Shown here in pieces: positions 23,622 to 31,327 of a stretch of DNA of 34,881 nt (position 1 is its first letter; each line of letters opens with the position of its first letter). The stretch is from JBBRHH01 sp038222915 (GTDB lineage: Bacteria > Planctomycetota > Phycisphaerae > Tepidisphaerales > Tepidisphaeraceae). Where the stretch lies: assembly GCA_038222915.1 (NCBI GenBank), contig JBBRHH010000003.1, positions 1 to 34,881 of the forward strand, given 5' to 3'. Position numbers and translations under genes: made by a program. The notes beneath the pieces are model-generated. The model searched no databases, had not been told where the DNA came from, and saw nothing but the letters and a program-made list of their open reading frames with translations.

Positions 23622-24931
23622 TGTGCCTGCGCGTCAACAAGATCCAGCATCGCCACACCCGTCTGATCCCCGCGCACCACGCCAACCCGCACTTTCCCGC
23701 TCGCCGGCATCTTGCCGAGCAGGATCCCAAAATCCTCCAGCGATGTAATCCGATATCGGCCAATCTGCGTCAGCACATCCCCCGCCTGCAGCCCCGCCTT
23801 CGCCGCAATACTGCCGCGCGAAACATCCGTAATCAGCAACCCATCCTCCACCGCCAGCTTGAACTTCTCCGCCAGCGCCGGCGACACCGCCTCAATCGTC
23901 ATCCCAAAACGCTTCCGCGCCTCCACAATCGCGGCCGGCTGCGGCGCAACTTTCACTGCCACACTGCGCTCCTCCCCATTCGCCAGCTTCAACTTCACCG
24001 GCGTCTTCTCATCCTTAACCGTCAGCAGCACCGCATATGCATCAATCAAACTCGAAATGCTCTGCCCATTGATCGCCGTGACGGCGCTCTTCGGATCACC
24101 ATTCAACAAAACGTCACAGTGAATCCCCGCCGGCGGCGTCAGCTTCCGCTGCTCCGTCAGCTTCAACGCAATTTCCAGCTTGCTGGCATGCAGCGGGTTC
24201 ATCAGCTCAGGAATCAGGTCGCGCAGCTTGTTCACCTGAATCGCAAACCCAATGTTCTGCGCATCGCCGCGAATCGCCGTGTTGATCGCAATGACCTGCC
24301 CATACGCATTCAACAATGGACCGCCCGAATTCCCCGGATTGATCGCCGCATCCGTCTGAATCACGTCGCCCAGCGTGATGTGGTCTTGCGCATCTTTCAG
24401 GTCGCGATGAATCGCCGACACAATCCCTGTGCTCACGCTATGGCTGAACCCCAGCGGATTGCCCACTGCAATCACCGGCTCGCCGATCATCAGATCGCTC
24501 GAATCCCCCATCTCCAGTGTCGGAAACGGTTTGGTGTCGGAGATCTTCAGGATCGCCAGGTCGGCCTCAGGGTCGGAACTGATCAACTCCGCCGGAAGCT
24601 TTCGCCCATCCGCCAGTTCCACCTGGATCTGCCGCGCGCGGTCGATCACATGATGATTGGTAACCACATACCCATCGCGATGAACAATAAATCCGCTCCC
24701 CAGCGAATTGGCCGGCACCCGCACCAGCCCTCCCCCAAATGGATCCCAGAACGGGTCCCCGCCAAACGCCCGCCGGTTCATCAGCTTCGTCGCGCTGATG
24801 TTCACGACCGCGTCTTTGGTCTTCTTGACGACTTCAACCGTGACCGTGCGCCGCAGGTTGATCGTCGACGGATCTTCCGCACGCGCCAGCGGAACCAGGC
24901 ACGCCATAACAAAGGCACAAAGCCGTGTCAT
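23618..24931 (-). CDS. DegP/HtrA-like periplasmic serine protease with PDZ domains
   Basis: HtrA proteases degrade or refold damaged envelope proteins. From the ATG at 24931, with CGGAGG about 6 nt upstream, the 437-residue protein has a signal peptide (MTRLCAFVMACLVPLARAED) and a trypsin-like domain. The triad is His94 in TNHHVIDRA, Asp124 in PEADLAILKI and Ser202 in NPGNSGGPLLN. A degenerate first PDZ domain (about 250-345) and a clear second one (about 350-432, including GSIAAKAGLQAGDVLTQIG) follow. A TTG six codons upstream is less likely because it would place the ribosome site inside the gene. Coupling to the TMEM175 channel is unusual and may link envelope stress with ion balance; that link is inference. 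Confidence 0.93.
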   Translation of the reverse strand: MTRLCAFVMACLVPLARAEDPSTINLRRTVTVEVVKKTKDAVVNISATKLMNRRAFGGDPFWDPFGGGLVRVPANSLGSGFIVHRDGYVVTNHHVIDRARQIQVELADGRKLPAELISSDPEADLAILKISDTKPFPTLEMGDSSDLMIGEPVIAVGNPLGFSHSVSTGIVSAIHRDLKDAQDHITLGDVIQTDAAINPGNSGGPLLNAYGQVIAINTAIRGDAQNIGFAIQVNKLRDLIPELMNPLHASKLEIALKLTEQRKLTPPAGIHCDVLLNGDPKSAVTAINGQSISSLIDAYAVLLTVKDEKTPVKLKLANGEERSVAVKVAPQPAAIVEARKRFGMTIEAVSPALAEKFKLAVEDGLLITDVSRGSIAAKAGLQAGDVLTQIGRYRITSLEDFGILLGKMPASGKVRVGVVRGDQTGVAMLDLVDAQAQ

Positions 24932-25007
24932 CTGACACCTCCGTTGCAATACATTCGCAACATAGCAGCGGGAGGTGTACCGTCAACGGACGATTTTCTC
25001 GAAGGTC

Positions 25008-25379
25008 TTACACCGGCTTGGACTTCTTCTTCCCCTCACCATGTTTCCCCTTATGCGCCTTGATCTCCGAAGCAGCCCCGCTCGCAGATTTGACGTTGAC
25101 AACTTCGCCAACCTCAAGGTCCATCACGGCCTTTCCCTTCACGCCGTCTATCTCCACATTCGTGTTGGCGTTGGTTGTCACCGTGGTCTCTTCCCCACCG
25201 TTCTTCTTTCCCGTCTTCACCACAATGCTCGTACCGTCGGCCGCAATGCTCACGATCTTTCCCTTGACCGCCGGCTCCTTGGCCGCGCCCTTGCCGGCCC
25301 CTTTCGTACCCTTGGCCTCCACCACGCCCGCCAACCCAAGCACCATCACGGGAATCAACAATTGCTTCCAGAATTTCAT
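25008..25379 (-). CDS. Small exported Lys-rich protein with a beta-barrel-like domain
   Basis: This 123-residue protein has a signal peptide (MKFWKQLLIPVMVLGLAGVV, cleavage near EAKG), a Gly/Lys/Ala-rich segment, and one domain with the pattern VKGKIVSIAADGTSIVVKTG followed by TTVTTNANTNVEIDG and LEVGEVVNVKS. This is the repeated strand layout of small OB/DUF5666-like domains. The C-terminus is very basic (KAHKGKHGEGKKKSKPV). I prefer the ATG at 25379, since GGAGGA sits 6 nt before it; the ATG at 25385 is almost on top of that site. It lies 76 nt upstream of the protease start on the same strand. Function is unknown. Confidence 0.75.
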   Translation of the reverse strand: MKFWKQLLIPVMVLGLAGVVEAKGTKGAGKGAAKEPAVKGKIVSIAADGTSIVVKTGKKNGGEETTVTTNANTNVEIDGVKGKAVMDLEVGEVVNVKSASGAASEIKAHKGKHGEGKKKSKPV

Positions 25380-25516
25380 AGCCATTCCTCCATCGAATGA
25401 TGAATCATCTCATTTGCCTGCACCGCAGGATTGCGGATGCATGACTGAATAACGTGCCCAACCGAGATCCGTTGGCAAAATACAAAACTTAATCCGCTTA
25501 TCTTGCACACCACGCA

Positions 25517-25548
25517 AAGACCCCTCGACTTATCGGTCGAGGGGTCTT
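25517..25548 (-). terminator. 13-bp stem hairpin downstream of the RTX gene
   Basis: AAGACCCCTCGAC (25517-25529) and GTCGAGGGGTCTT (25536-25548) are perfect complements around the 6-nt loop TTATCG. The hairpin lies 33 nt after the stop of the minus-strand RTX gene and before the next minus-strand gene, so it is a likely transcription terminator or mRNA 3'-end structure. There is no following U-run, so intrinsic termination may be incomplete. Confidence 0.7.
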
Positions 25549-25580
25549 CGATGATCCGCATTGAAATATCGCGTCAGACG

Positions 25581-26279
25581 TTACACGCCCTGATCCGCAA
25601 CCGGCGCAGGCTCAGTCGCCTCAGCCTTATTCTTCACCAGGATATCCGTGCCAACCGTGAAATCGTTGTCCGGATTCTTGGCCAGCTTCTTGGTGACGAA
25701 TGTATCAACGCCGTCGTCACCGTGCAGGACGTTCACACCCAGCACGCCGCCCAGCGTGTCGTTGCCGTTGCCGCCATCGATGTTGTCAGCGCCAAGGCCG
25801 CCCCAAAGGACGTCGTTGCCTTCGCCGCCGCTGATGACGTCGGCGCCATGTCCACCATGGACAGTGTCATTGCCGCCGCCGGCGCTGATCACATCATCAC
25901 CAAAGCCGCCCAGAATCACGTCGCTTTCGCTTCCCGCGATGATCGTGTCATTGCCACCGCGCCCTTCAATCCGCGTCTTGATCGCAAACGGGCTGTTGGT
26001 TTCGCTGATCGTGATCGAATCATCGTTCCGACCGCCGACGATGACCACTTTGGTCACCCGGCCCGCTGGTGTGGGAATGTCCGCCGAGAAGCTCTTGTGC
26101 GCCGTCACAACCGAAACGCTGATACCGGTCCCGGCCACGTCGTTGCCAACCACGATCGTGTTCTGTGCGTGTTCAAACCCGCGAATGTGCAATACATGCT
26201 TTGCATCAACAAATGCATTGGCAGATAACATCTTGCGGGACTCAAGTGCGTCAACGAACGGATGGTTTTGCCCGAACAT
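25581..26279 (-). CDS. RTX (hemolysin-type Ca2+-binding repeat) protein with LEPR-XLL-like N-terminus
   Basis: This 232-residue protein is probably exported and Ca2+-dependent. The N-terminus MFGQNHPFVDALESRKMLSA carries LESRKMLSA, a variant of the LEPR-XLL motif (LEPRxLLSA) found at the start of many large planctomycete surface proteins. Residues about 106-190 are tandem nonapeptides of the GGxGxDxhx type (RGGNDTIIAG, GGFGDDVISAGGGNDTVHGG, HGADVISGGEGNDVLWGG, NGNDTLGG), which bind Ca2+ in a parallel beta-roll. No catalytic domain is visible, and it is short for the class. It is divergent from the ECF sigma factor gene with 214 bp between, so it might be a target of that system; this is inference. 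A stable hairpin follows the gene. Confidence 0.88.
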   Translation of the reverse strand: MFGQNHPFVDALESRKMLSANAFVDAKHVLHIRGFEHAQNTIVVGNDVAGTGISVSVVTAHKSFSADIPTPAGRVTKVVIVGGRNDDSITISETNSPFAIKTRIEGRGGNDTIIAGSESDVILGGFGDDVISAGGGNDTVHGGHGADVISGGEGNDVLWGGLGADNIDGGNGNDTLGGVLGVNVLHGDDGVDTFVTKKLAKNPDNDFTVGTDILVKNKAEATEPAPVADQGV

Positions 26280-26429
26280 ACTTGTTTCTCCATGAATCTA
26301 AAGGCGTTTTGGCGTCTGGCGCGGGAGAACACGTCTCTCGCAGTATTGCCGGCCACCTTGGTGCCCTCGCCATTATGAACGCGGACGTTGTAAATTCGTT
26401 GGTGGAATTCGTCAGAAAATTGTTCCCTC

Positions 26430-26446
26430 ACCGGGCAACGCCCGGT
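26430..26446 (+). promoter_or_regulatory. GC-rich inverted repeat in the RTX/sigma divergent region
   Basis: ACCGGGC (26430-26436), AAC and GCCCGGT (26440-26446) form a perfect 7-bp stem with a 3-nt loop, about 48-70 nt before the sigma-factor start candidates, in the 214-bp divergent spacer 26280-26493. It may be an operator, or a hairpin in the 5' leader of the sigma mRNA. The rest of the spacer shows no recognised element. Confidence 0.35.
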
Positions 26447-26493
26447 AAAAATCGGATAAAAGAAATAGACCAACGAAACTTGCCCATCATCCG

Positions 26494-27054
26494 TTGAACC
26501 CCTTGCAGGAAGGTCGTTTGCAACTGGAGCCCTCAGGCACCCCCATTCCGCTGGACCCCAAAGCCCGTGCGCAACTGGCCAATTGGGTCGCCCAGCATTG
26601 GGATGGTGTCTTTGCACTGCTCTACCGGTTGGCCGGTAACCGCCACGAGGCTGAGGACTTAACGCAGGAAACGTTCCTCCGCGCCTCGCAGCGGCGAGAC
26701 TCTTTTAAGACCGGCACCAACCTGCGGGCATGGCTGATGCGGATCGCGACCAACGCCTTTCTGGACGGGCGGCGTCGCAAGCGAACCAGCAACGTCATGC
26801 CCCTGATGGACGACACAGCCGAATCCGCACCCGGGCCGAACATGGCGCTGGAGCACAAGGAACTGGGAAAGGCTCTGGAGGTGGCTCTGGCTGAATTGCC
26901 CGAAACGGCTCGTGCGGTGTTCCTGCTGCGGACACGCGAGGATTTGTCCTTTCGGGAGATAGGCGAGGCCATCGGCGCAACCGAAAAAACCGCACGATGG
27001 CATATGCTGCAGGCCAGGCGAAAGCTGATGCAGAGCTTGACAGTTTGGACGTGA
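26494..27054 (+). CDS. ECF-type RNA polymerase sigma factor
   Basis: ECF sigma factors direct RNA polymerase to stress-response promoters. The 186-residue frame has sigma region 2 (FALLYRLAGNRHEAEDLTQE, TFLRASQRR, NLRAWLMRIATNAFLDGRRR) and sigma region 4 with a helix-turn-helix (LPETARAVFLLRTREDLSFR, EIGEAIGATEKTARWHMLQA, RRKLMQ). No ATG is available near the start. TTG at 26494 gives the longest form. TTG at 26518 is preceded by AGGAAGG (26507-26513) 4 nt away and may be the true start; the two differ by eight residues outside the domains. The anti-sigma gene begins 4 nt after the stop, so the pair is co-expressed. Confidence 0.92.
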   Translation: MNPLQEGRLQLEPSGTPIPLDPKARAQLANWVAQHWDGVFALLYRLAGNRHEAEDLTQETFLRASQRRDSFKTGTNLRAWLMRIATNAFLDGRRRKRTSNVMPLMDDTAESAPGPNMALEHKELGKALEVALAELPETARAVFLLRTREDLSFREIGEAIGATEKTARWHMLQARRKLMQSLTVWT

Positions 27055-27058
27055 CGCA

Positions 27059-28003
27059 ATGAATTGCACACAGGCCCAGGAAAAAATCTACGCCGCGGAA
27101 GTGCTCGCCGAAGACGCGCTCACCTCCGATCTCCGCGCACACCTCCAAGGTTGCGCCGACTGCCAGGCCCTGCTCCTGAATCTCCAACAGATCGAATCCG
27201 CCGCCAAAACCCTCCCCGCCCCGGCCGGCACAAACGCCGCGAAAGAAGCATTCCTCGCACAGCTCCAGCCCCCCGCCTCCCGCATGCGAATCGGCTGGCC
27301 AACCCGCCTGCCCAGCCTCCGCAGCCCCCACCTCCGCAATCCGTGGACCCTCGCCGCCGCCGCGTCAATCGTCTTGCTCCTCAGCGCAGGTGCATGGCTT
27401 CTCATCGAGCACTTCCAGACCAAGCCGCCGCAGGTGGAGGCCGCCTCCGTCGTCGATCGCCTCGTTGACTTCAACGTCGAGCTCGCCGACGCGGCCACGC
27501 CCGACGAACGCAATCAAATTTTCACCGCCCAGGCCGCCGCCCTGAAACAAACTTTCGAAGATGCCTCCCTCCCCGCCGACGAACGCGAGCTTGGCGCAAA
27601 GCTCATGGAGAACGGCGTCTGGTTCTCCATGAACAACGACCCCCTCGCCAGCGCCGAAAAATTCAGCGACCTCGCCGACATCCTCCTCACCCGCATGAAG
27701 GCCGCCCAGGCCGCCGGCCAAACCCAGAAAGTCGCCCGCCTCTCCCGCCTCTACGGCGTCGTCCAGGCCGCCGGCGTAGACCCCCAGCTCAAACTTGCAG
27801 AAACCGCCGGCCTCAAAAATCCCGAGCTCGCCAAACGCCACGCCTTCATGCTCCGCCGCAACGCCGACCTCGAACAAAAATTCCAGGACCTCGTAGCCCG
27901 CTCACCAGAAATGTCCCGCCGCCAGATCAACCAGGAACTAAAACAGATTCGCCAAACCTGGCTAGAACGACGCCGCGCCCGCCTGCGCCAGCAAGGCCAG
28001 TAG
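27059..28003 (+). CDS. Membrane anti-sigma factor with N-terminal zinc finger
   Basis: The N-terminus is a zf-HC2 anti-sigma zinc finger, with Cys3, His28, Cys32 and Cys35 in MNCTQAQEKI and DLRAHLQGCADCQALLLNLQ, which would hold the neighbouring ECF sigma factor inactive. One membrane helix lies at about residues 96-117 (WTLAAAASIVLLLSAGAWLL). The outside part, about 195 residues, is wholly helical and rich in Ala, Glu, Lys and Arg, ending RRQINQELKQIRQTWLERRR. It resembles periplasmic sensing domains of the CnrX/heavy-metal-resistance type in helix content, but no His/Met metal cluster is evident. It begins 4 nt after the sigma factor. The trigger is unknown. Confidence 0.85.
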   Translation: MNCTQAQEKIYAAEVLAEDALTSDLRAHLQGCADCQALLLNLQQIESAAKTLPAPAGTNAAKEAFLAQLQPPASRMRIGWPTRLPSLRSPHLRNPWTLAAAASIVLLLSAGAWLLIEHFQTKPPQVEAASVVDRLVDFNVELADAATPDERNQIFTAQAAALKQTFEDASLPADERELGAKLMENGVWFSMNNDPLASAEKFSDLADILLTRMKAAQAAGQTQKVARLSRLYGVVQAAGVDPQLKLAETAGLKNPELAKRHAFMLRRNADLEQKFQDLVARSPEMSRRQINQELKQIRQTWLERRRARLRQQGQ

Positions 28004-28011
28004 CCGCCCCC

Positions 28012-28054
28012 GTGTCATCCTGAAGTGCTCTGAAGGACCTGGCCAGACTGCCAT
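28012..28054 (+). repeat. Copy of a probable dispersed repeat (GTGTCATCCTGAAG...)
   Basis: The segment starting GTGTCATCCTGAAGTGCTCT and continuing GAAGGACCTGGCCAGACTGC resembles the short dispersed sequence with core TGTCATCCTGAG(C/G)xxxxCGAAGGA that I remember from many planctomycete and other bacterial intergenic regions. Only one copy is in this window, so repetition cannot be shown here. The rest of the spacer 28004-28203 shows nothing else recognisable. Confidence 0.35.
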
Positions 28055-28203
28055 AAGCCCGACAGACGCCTTTCATTCCGCGTTCTTCCAGGCCGTCGCC
28101 CGCTCGGCGACGTAGCAACGCCAAGGTTGTCCATTCTCACTCATCGCAAAAGGAGTTACGGTATTGGCCACGCCTCAACCGTTTTACCTGGAGCGACAAA
28201 TCC

Positions 28204-28482
28204 ATGGACAAACTTCCCCATCCTGAAGAAGACCTGCGAACGGTGCCCAATGAATTGATGGACAAGCTGCACGAAGCGAATCAAAAATTCGGCGAAGCCA
28301 GAAAAGATCTCGAGGAAAAAATGGACGCCAGCGAGTATCGCCACCAGGAGCGCGTGAACGAGTCGGCCGCCAGGATTCGGGAAATCGAGAAACAAGTCGA
28401 GGAAGTGTCAGAGCAAATCTCGAAAAAGCTGCACGCAGAAGAAACGTCCCAAGACGAGGCCGATCAATCAAAAGCGCCGTAG
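28204..28482 (+). CDS. Small coiled-coil protein of unknown function
   Basis: This 92-residue highly charged protein has no membrane segment. MDKLHEANQKFGEARKDLEE, followed by KMDASEYRHQERVNESAARI and REIEKQVEEVSEQISKKLHA, is an almost continuous coiled-coil with heptad spacing, and the tail is acidic. GGAG lies about 10 nt before the ATG. No clear partner is next to it: the anti-sigma gene ends 200 nt upstream and rsmB begins 204 nt downstream. The coding strand is chosen because the other frames over this region are not protein-like. I do not recognise a family. Confidence 0.65.
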   Translation: MDKLPHPEEDLRTVPNELMDKLHEANQKFGEARKDLEEKMDASEYRHQERVNESAARIREIEKQVEEVSEQISKKLHAEETSQDEADQSKAP

Positions 28483-28584
28483 CGGTCCAGCCAACGTCGC
28501 GGGGATGTTCGCGCCAACAGGAAGACACAAAACCCCGCCGCCGGTGCCGCGGCCAGATAACGGCAAGCTCAGGCCGGCAGGGAA

Positions 28585-28623
28585 TGTGACACTTCTAACG
28601 AGTTAACGTATGTGACATTTCTA
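28585..28623 (+). repeat. Direct repeat resembling an insertion-sequence end
   Basis: TGTGACACTTCTA (28585-28597) and TGTGACATTTCTA (28611-28623) match at 12 of 13 positions with a 26-bp period, in the non-coding spacer before rsmB. From memory, TGTGACATTTCTA repeats of this kind mark ends of some IS481-like elements. No transposase or second end is seen here, so this would be a solo relic. A regulatory repeat is the alternative. Confidence 0.4.
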
Positions 28624-28674
28624 TTGTGTTGCGGTACCAAGTCCGCATCCCCTTCATTCCTCCCCTCCGTCCAC

Positions 28675-28680
28675 TACAAT
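28675..28680 (+). promoter_or_regulatory. -10 box TACAAT directly before the rsmB start
   Basis: TACAAT ends 6 nt before the GTG at 28687, and no Shine-Dalgarno sequence lies in between. The spacing matches a leaderless transcript starting at the GTG. No convincing -35 box is present. Confidence 0.45.
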
Positions 28681-28686
28681 CCCCAA

Positions 28687-29967
28687 GTGTCCGCCCGCGA
28701 CCTCGCCCTATTCTCCCTCGACCAGAAACGGCTTCCCCACTGGAACCCACCCGTCCTCACGCGCGGCAAGATCCCCCAGCTCACCGACCCCCGCGACCGC
28801 GCCCTCGCCGAGCAAATCGAAATCGGCGTCGTCAAAAACCTACTCCTCCTCCAGCACCTCCTGCAACACCACTCCGGCCGCGCCCTCAAAAGCATCGACC
28901 CCCTCGTCCAGAAAATCACCGCCATCGGCCTCTACCAACTCCGCTTCCTCGACCGCATCCCCGAATCCGCCGCCGTCAACGAAGCCGTCGAACAAACCAA
29001 ACGCTTCGGCCGCGCCCGCGCCGCCGGCTTCGTCAATGCCATCCTCCGCAAGGCCCTTCGCGATCCAAATCCCCCACTCCCCGGCCCAACCGACCCGCGC
29101 CGCCACGCACAGATCGTCCTCTCACACCCGCCCGATCTTTTCGATCGCTTCACTTCCCTCGTCGGAGAAGAGCGCGCACTGGAAATCTGCCGCCACGACA
29201 ACCGCGAACCCCCAACCATCGTCCGCCTCGGTCAATCCGCAAAACCGGAAGACCTCACCGCCGCCCACATCACCATCCGGCCTCACGAACAGGCCAACAT
29301 GTTCGTCGTCGAAGGCGCAAAACAATCCACCCTCGCCAACTGGGCCGCCCAGGGACTCGCCCAGGTGCAAGACCCCACCGCCGCCGCCGTTGTCGAACAC
29401 CTCTCCATCCAACCCACCAACCGCATCCTCGACCGCTGCTGCGGCCTCGGCACCAAAACCATCCAGATCCGCGAACTGTCCGGCGCCGAATCCCACATCC
29501 TCGCCATCGACCCCTCCGCCGATCGCTGCCAAACTCTCCGCGCCACCGCGGCCCAGCGCAACTATCAGAACATCCAGATCCGCCAGATCGGCATGCTCAC
29601 CGAATTGCCCGCCGAAGATCCCAAAACCTACGACCGAATCCTCGTCGACGCCCCCTGCAGCAACAGCGGCGTCATGGCCCGCCGCCCCGAAGCCCGCTAC
29701 GCCCAGGACGCTACCCACCTCACCTCAGTCCGTCGTCTCCAGGAGCGTATCCTCAACGACACGGCAACCTGGCTCCATCCCACCGGCCTCCTCGTCTACA
29801 GCACCTGCAGCATTTGGCCAGAAGAAAATCAACACGTCGTCGAGACCTTCCTCAAAGCCCACCCCGACTTCGAATTGAACACGCAGCGCACGACGCTCCC
29901 GCAATCCAGCGAAGACGCCGCACATTATCGGGACGGCGGCTATTGCGCTGTCCTGAAGCGCCGCTGA
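28687..29967 (+). CDS. rsmB: 16S rRNA (cytosine-C5) methyltransferase, RsmB/NOL1/Sun family
   Basis: RsmB methylates a cytosine of 16S rRNA (C967 in E. coli) with S-adenosylmethionine. I start at GTG 28687 (VSARDLALFSLDQKRLPHWN), since the 25 codons upstream lack coding character. The protein then has 426 residues. An N-terminal NusB-like helical domain (about 1-140, with PLVQKITAIGLYQLRFLDRI and AAVNEAVEQTKRFGRARAAG) precedes the methyltransferase domain: ILDRCCGLGTKTIQIREL for cofactor binding (motif I), ILAIDPSADRC, motif IV DAPCSNSGVM, and motif VI VYSTCSIWPEEN with the catalytic Cys of TCS. It ends with DGGYCAVLKRR. In motif I the usual CAAPGGKT reads CCGLGTKT, a mild deviation. A small-protein gene follows. 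Confidence 0.92.
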   Translation: MSARDLALFSLDQKRLPHWNPPVLTRGKIPQLTDPRDRALAEQIEIGVVKNLLLLQHLLQHHSGRALKSIDPLVQKITAIGLYQLRFLDRIPESAAVNEAVEQTKRFGRARAAGFVNAILRKALRDPNPPLPGPTDPRRHAQIVLSHPPDLFDRFTSLVGEERALEICRHDNREPPTIVRLGQSAKPEDLTAAHITIRPHEQANMFVVEGAKQSTLANWAAQGLAQVQDPTAAAVVEHLSIQPTNRILDRCCGLGTKTIQIRELSGAESHILAIDPSADRCQTLRATAAQRNYQNIQIRQIGMLTELPAEDPKTYDRILVDAPCSNSGVMARRPEARYAQDATHLTSVRRLQERILNDTATWLHPTGLLVYSTCSIWPEENQHVVETFLKAHPDFELNTQRTTLPQSSEDAAHYRDGGYCAVLKRR

Positions 29968-30020
29968 TTCAACCCACCCCCTCCGCCTGGCCGATGCTTA
30001 TTGCAGAAGAAGGCGTCAAT

Positions 30021-30191
30021 ATGGAATACGGCTTTGTTATCGGATCCATCATCTGCTGCTGGGCCATGCTCCGCGTCCTGGGAAACCACCGCCTGCGCGC
30101 CCTCGAATCCATGAAGCAGCAACATTTCGCGCGCGTTGCCGCCGCGAAGTCCGAAGCCTCCTCCGTCCCGGCTTCCGCCATCGCCCACTGA
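30021..30191 (+). CDS. 56-residue single-pass membrane protein
   Basis: A short ORF after rsmB encodes MEYGFVIGSIICCWAMLRVL, a single membrane helix, followed by GNHRLRALESMKQQHFARVA, a basic amphipathic stretch, and an Ala/Ser-rich end. AGAAGG lies 7 nt before the ATG. The helix followed by a positive segment, together with the ribosome site, makes it a likely real gene. It resembles the single-helix small proteins common between housekeeping genes in planctomycetes. The rest of the 369-bp space between 29967 and 30337 holds no other recognisable element. Confidence 0.6.
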   Translation: MEYGFVIGSIICCWAMLRVLGNHRLRALESMKQQHFARVAAAKSEASSVPASAIAH

Positions 30192-30336
30192 CGCTCTCAC
30201 ACCCGTCTCATCCAACGACGCAAAAATCGCATTCCGAATCAGCCCGCCAAATGTTCAACGTTGACGGTCTCCCGGCCAAGTCTTAGACTTGATTTTTTCG
30301 TTTGCGACCCCCTTTCCTTTCGCCTTGAGGTGGCTC

Positions 30337-31311
30337 GTGGATAAGCCCCAATCCCGCTCCTTCCTGTGGTTGTTTCCAGTCCTGCTCGTCTTCGCCTTCG
30401 CGGTCTTCGGCATCGGCGTCTACATGGTCGTTGCCATGGGAATATATTCCGTCATGGCCGCTGGCTGCGCCAGCGTCTTCGCTGTCCTTGGCGCGTGGGC
30501 CCTCTCGCTCAGCTTCCAGGGTGCCCGCTCGTCCGGCCAGGTTGATGAAATCATGGCCCCCCTGCACGAGCGCCTCCAGGAAATCTCGGTGATGCTCAAC
30601 ACCATCAGCGAGAACCAGCTGATCAGCGAGCGCGCCAAGACCGTCGCCTTCCGTGAAAACGAGCGCGAAACCCTCCGCCGCGCCATCCGCGAAGAAATCG
30701 CCCGCAAGGATTTCGAAGCCGCCCTCGCCCTCGTCAAAGACATCGAAGAAAATCTCGGCTACCTCCAGGAGGCCGACAGCTTCCGCACCCAGATCGAAGC
30801 CCTCCGCCAGGACGACGTCCGCCGCCGCGTCGATGAAGTCGTCGCCGTCATCGATCGTCACTGCATGGCCGAGCAGTGGAATCAGGCCCTCCGCGAGGCC
30901 GAGCGCCTCCAGCGGATGTTTCCCGAAGACCTCCGCGTGCGCAACATCCCCCAGGAAATCGAACGCCGCCGCCTCGGCCACAAAGGCCAGCTCCTCGAAA
31001 GCTGGAACAGCGCCGTCACCCGCCACGACGTTGACGGAAGCATCGAAATCCTTAAACAGCTCGACCTCTACCTCACCCCCAGCGAGGCCGAAAACATGCA
31101 GGAGACGGCCCGAAGAATCTTCAAAGACAAACTCCAGCTGCTGGGCCAGCAATTCACCATCGCCATCAAAGACCACAACTGGCCCGAAGCCGTCCGAATC
31201 GGCGAAACCCTGCTACGCGACTTCCCCAACGCCAGAATGGCCCAGGAAGTCCGCGAAAAGATCGACCTGCTCAGAGAAAAAGCCTCCGCCCCCGAAGCCG
31301 CCCGGGTGTAG
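30337..31311 (+). CDS. Membrane-anchored helical-repeat protein of unknown function
   Basis: This is a 324-residue protein starting at GTG 30337, preceded by GAGGTGG; a TTG at 30289 would add 16 residues of poor character. Two membrane helices (SFLWLFPVLLVFAFAVFGIG and YSVMAAGCASVFAVLGAWAL) are followed by a coiled-coil (about residues 68-120) and then TPR/alpha-alpha repeats: RKDFEAALALVKDIEENLGY, AEQWNQALREAERLQRMFPE, RHDVDGSIEILKQLDLYLTP, DHNWPEAVRIGETLLRDFPN. The repeats face the cytoplasm if both helices form a hairpin. Such proteins often act as scaffolds, but no specific partner is evident. It is convergent with the HEPN gene. Confidence 0.78.
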   Translation: MDKPQSRSFLWLFPVLLVFAFAVFGIGVYMVVAMGIYSVMAAGCASVFAVLGAWALSLSFQGARSSGQVDEIMAPLHERLQEISVMLNTISENQLISERAKTVAFRENERETLRRAIREEIARKDFEAALALVKDIEENLGYLQEADSFRTQIEALRQDDVRRRVDEVVAVIDRHCMAEQWNQALREAERLQRMFPEDLRVRNIPQEIERRRLGHKGQLLESWNSAVTRHDVDGSIEILKQLDLYLTPSEAENMQETARRIFKDKLQLLGQQFTIAIKDHNWPEAVRIGETLLRDFPNARMAQEVREKIDLLREKASAPEAARV

Positions 31312-31327
31312 AGTGCGAGCGTCTACC

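Noticed and set aside
23597..25063. 488-codon open frame antisense to the DegP-like protease
   Set aside because: Arg/His/Gln-rich low-complexity translation with no motifs, while the minus strand carries a full protease with catalytic triad.
25738..25975. Repetitive DNA considered as a CRISPR or tandem-repeat array
   Set aside because: The periodicity comes from the RTX nonapeptide codons; units are not identical and have no spacer structure.
26430..26446. GC-rich hairpin considered as an intrinsic terminator
   Set aside because: It lies between divergent gene starts and is followed by A residues, not T, on the plus strand; a regulatory site is more plausible.
28626..30191. 521-codon Pro/Arg-rich frame over rsmB
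   Set aside because: Only its last 56 codons (30021-30191) look like a real small protein; the rest is a frame-shifted reading of rsmB.
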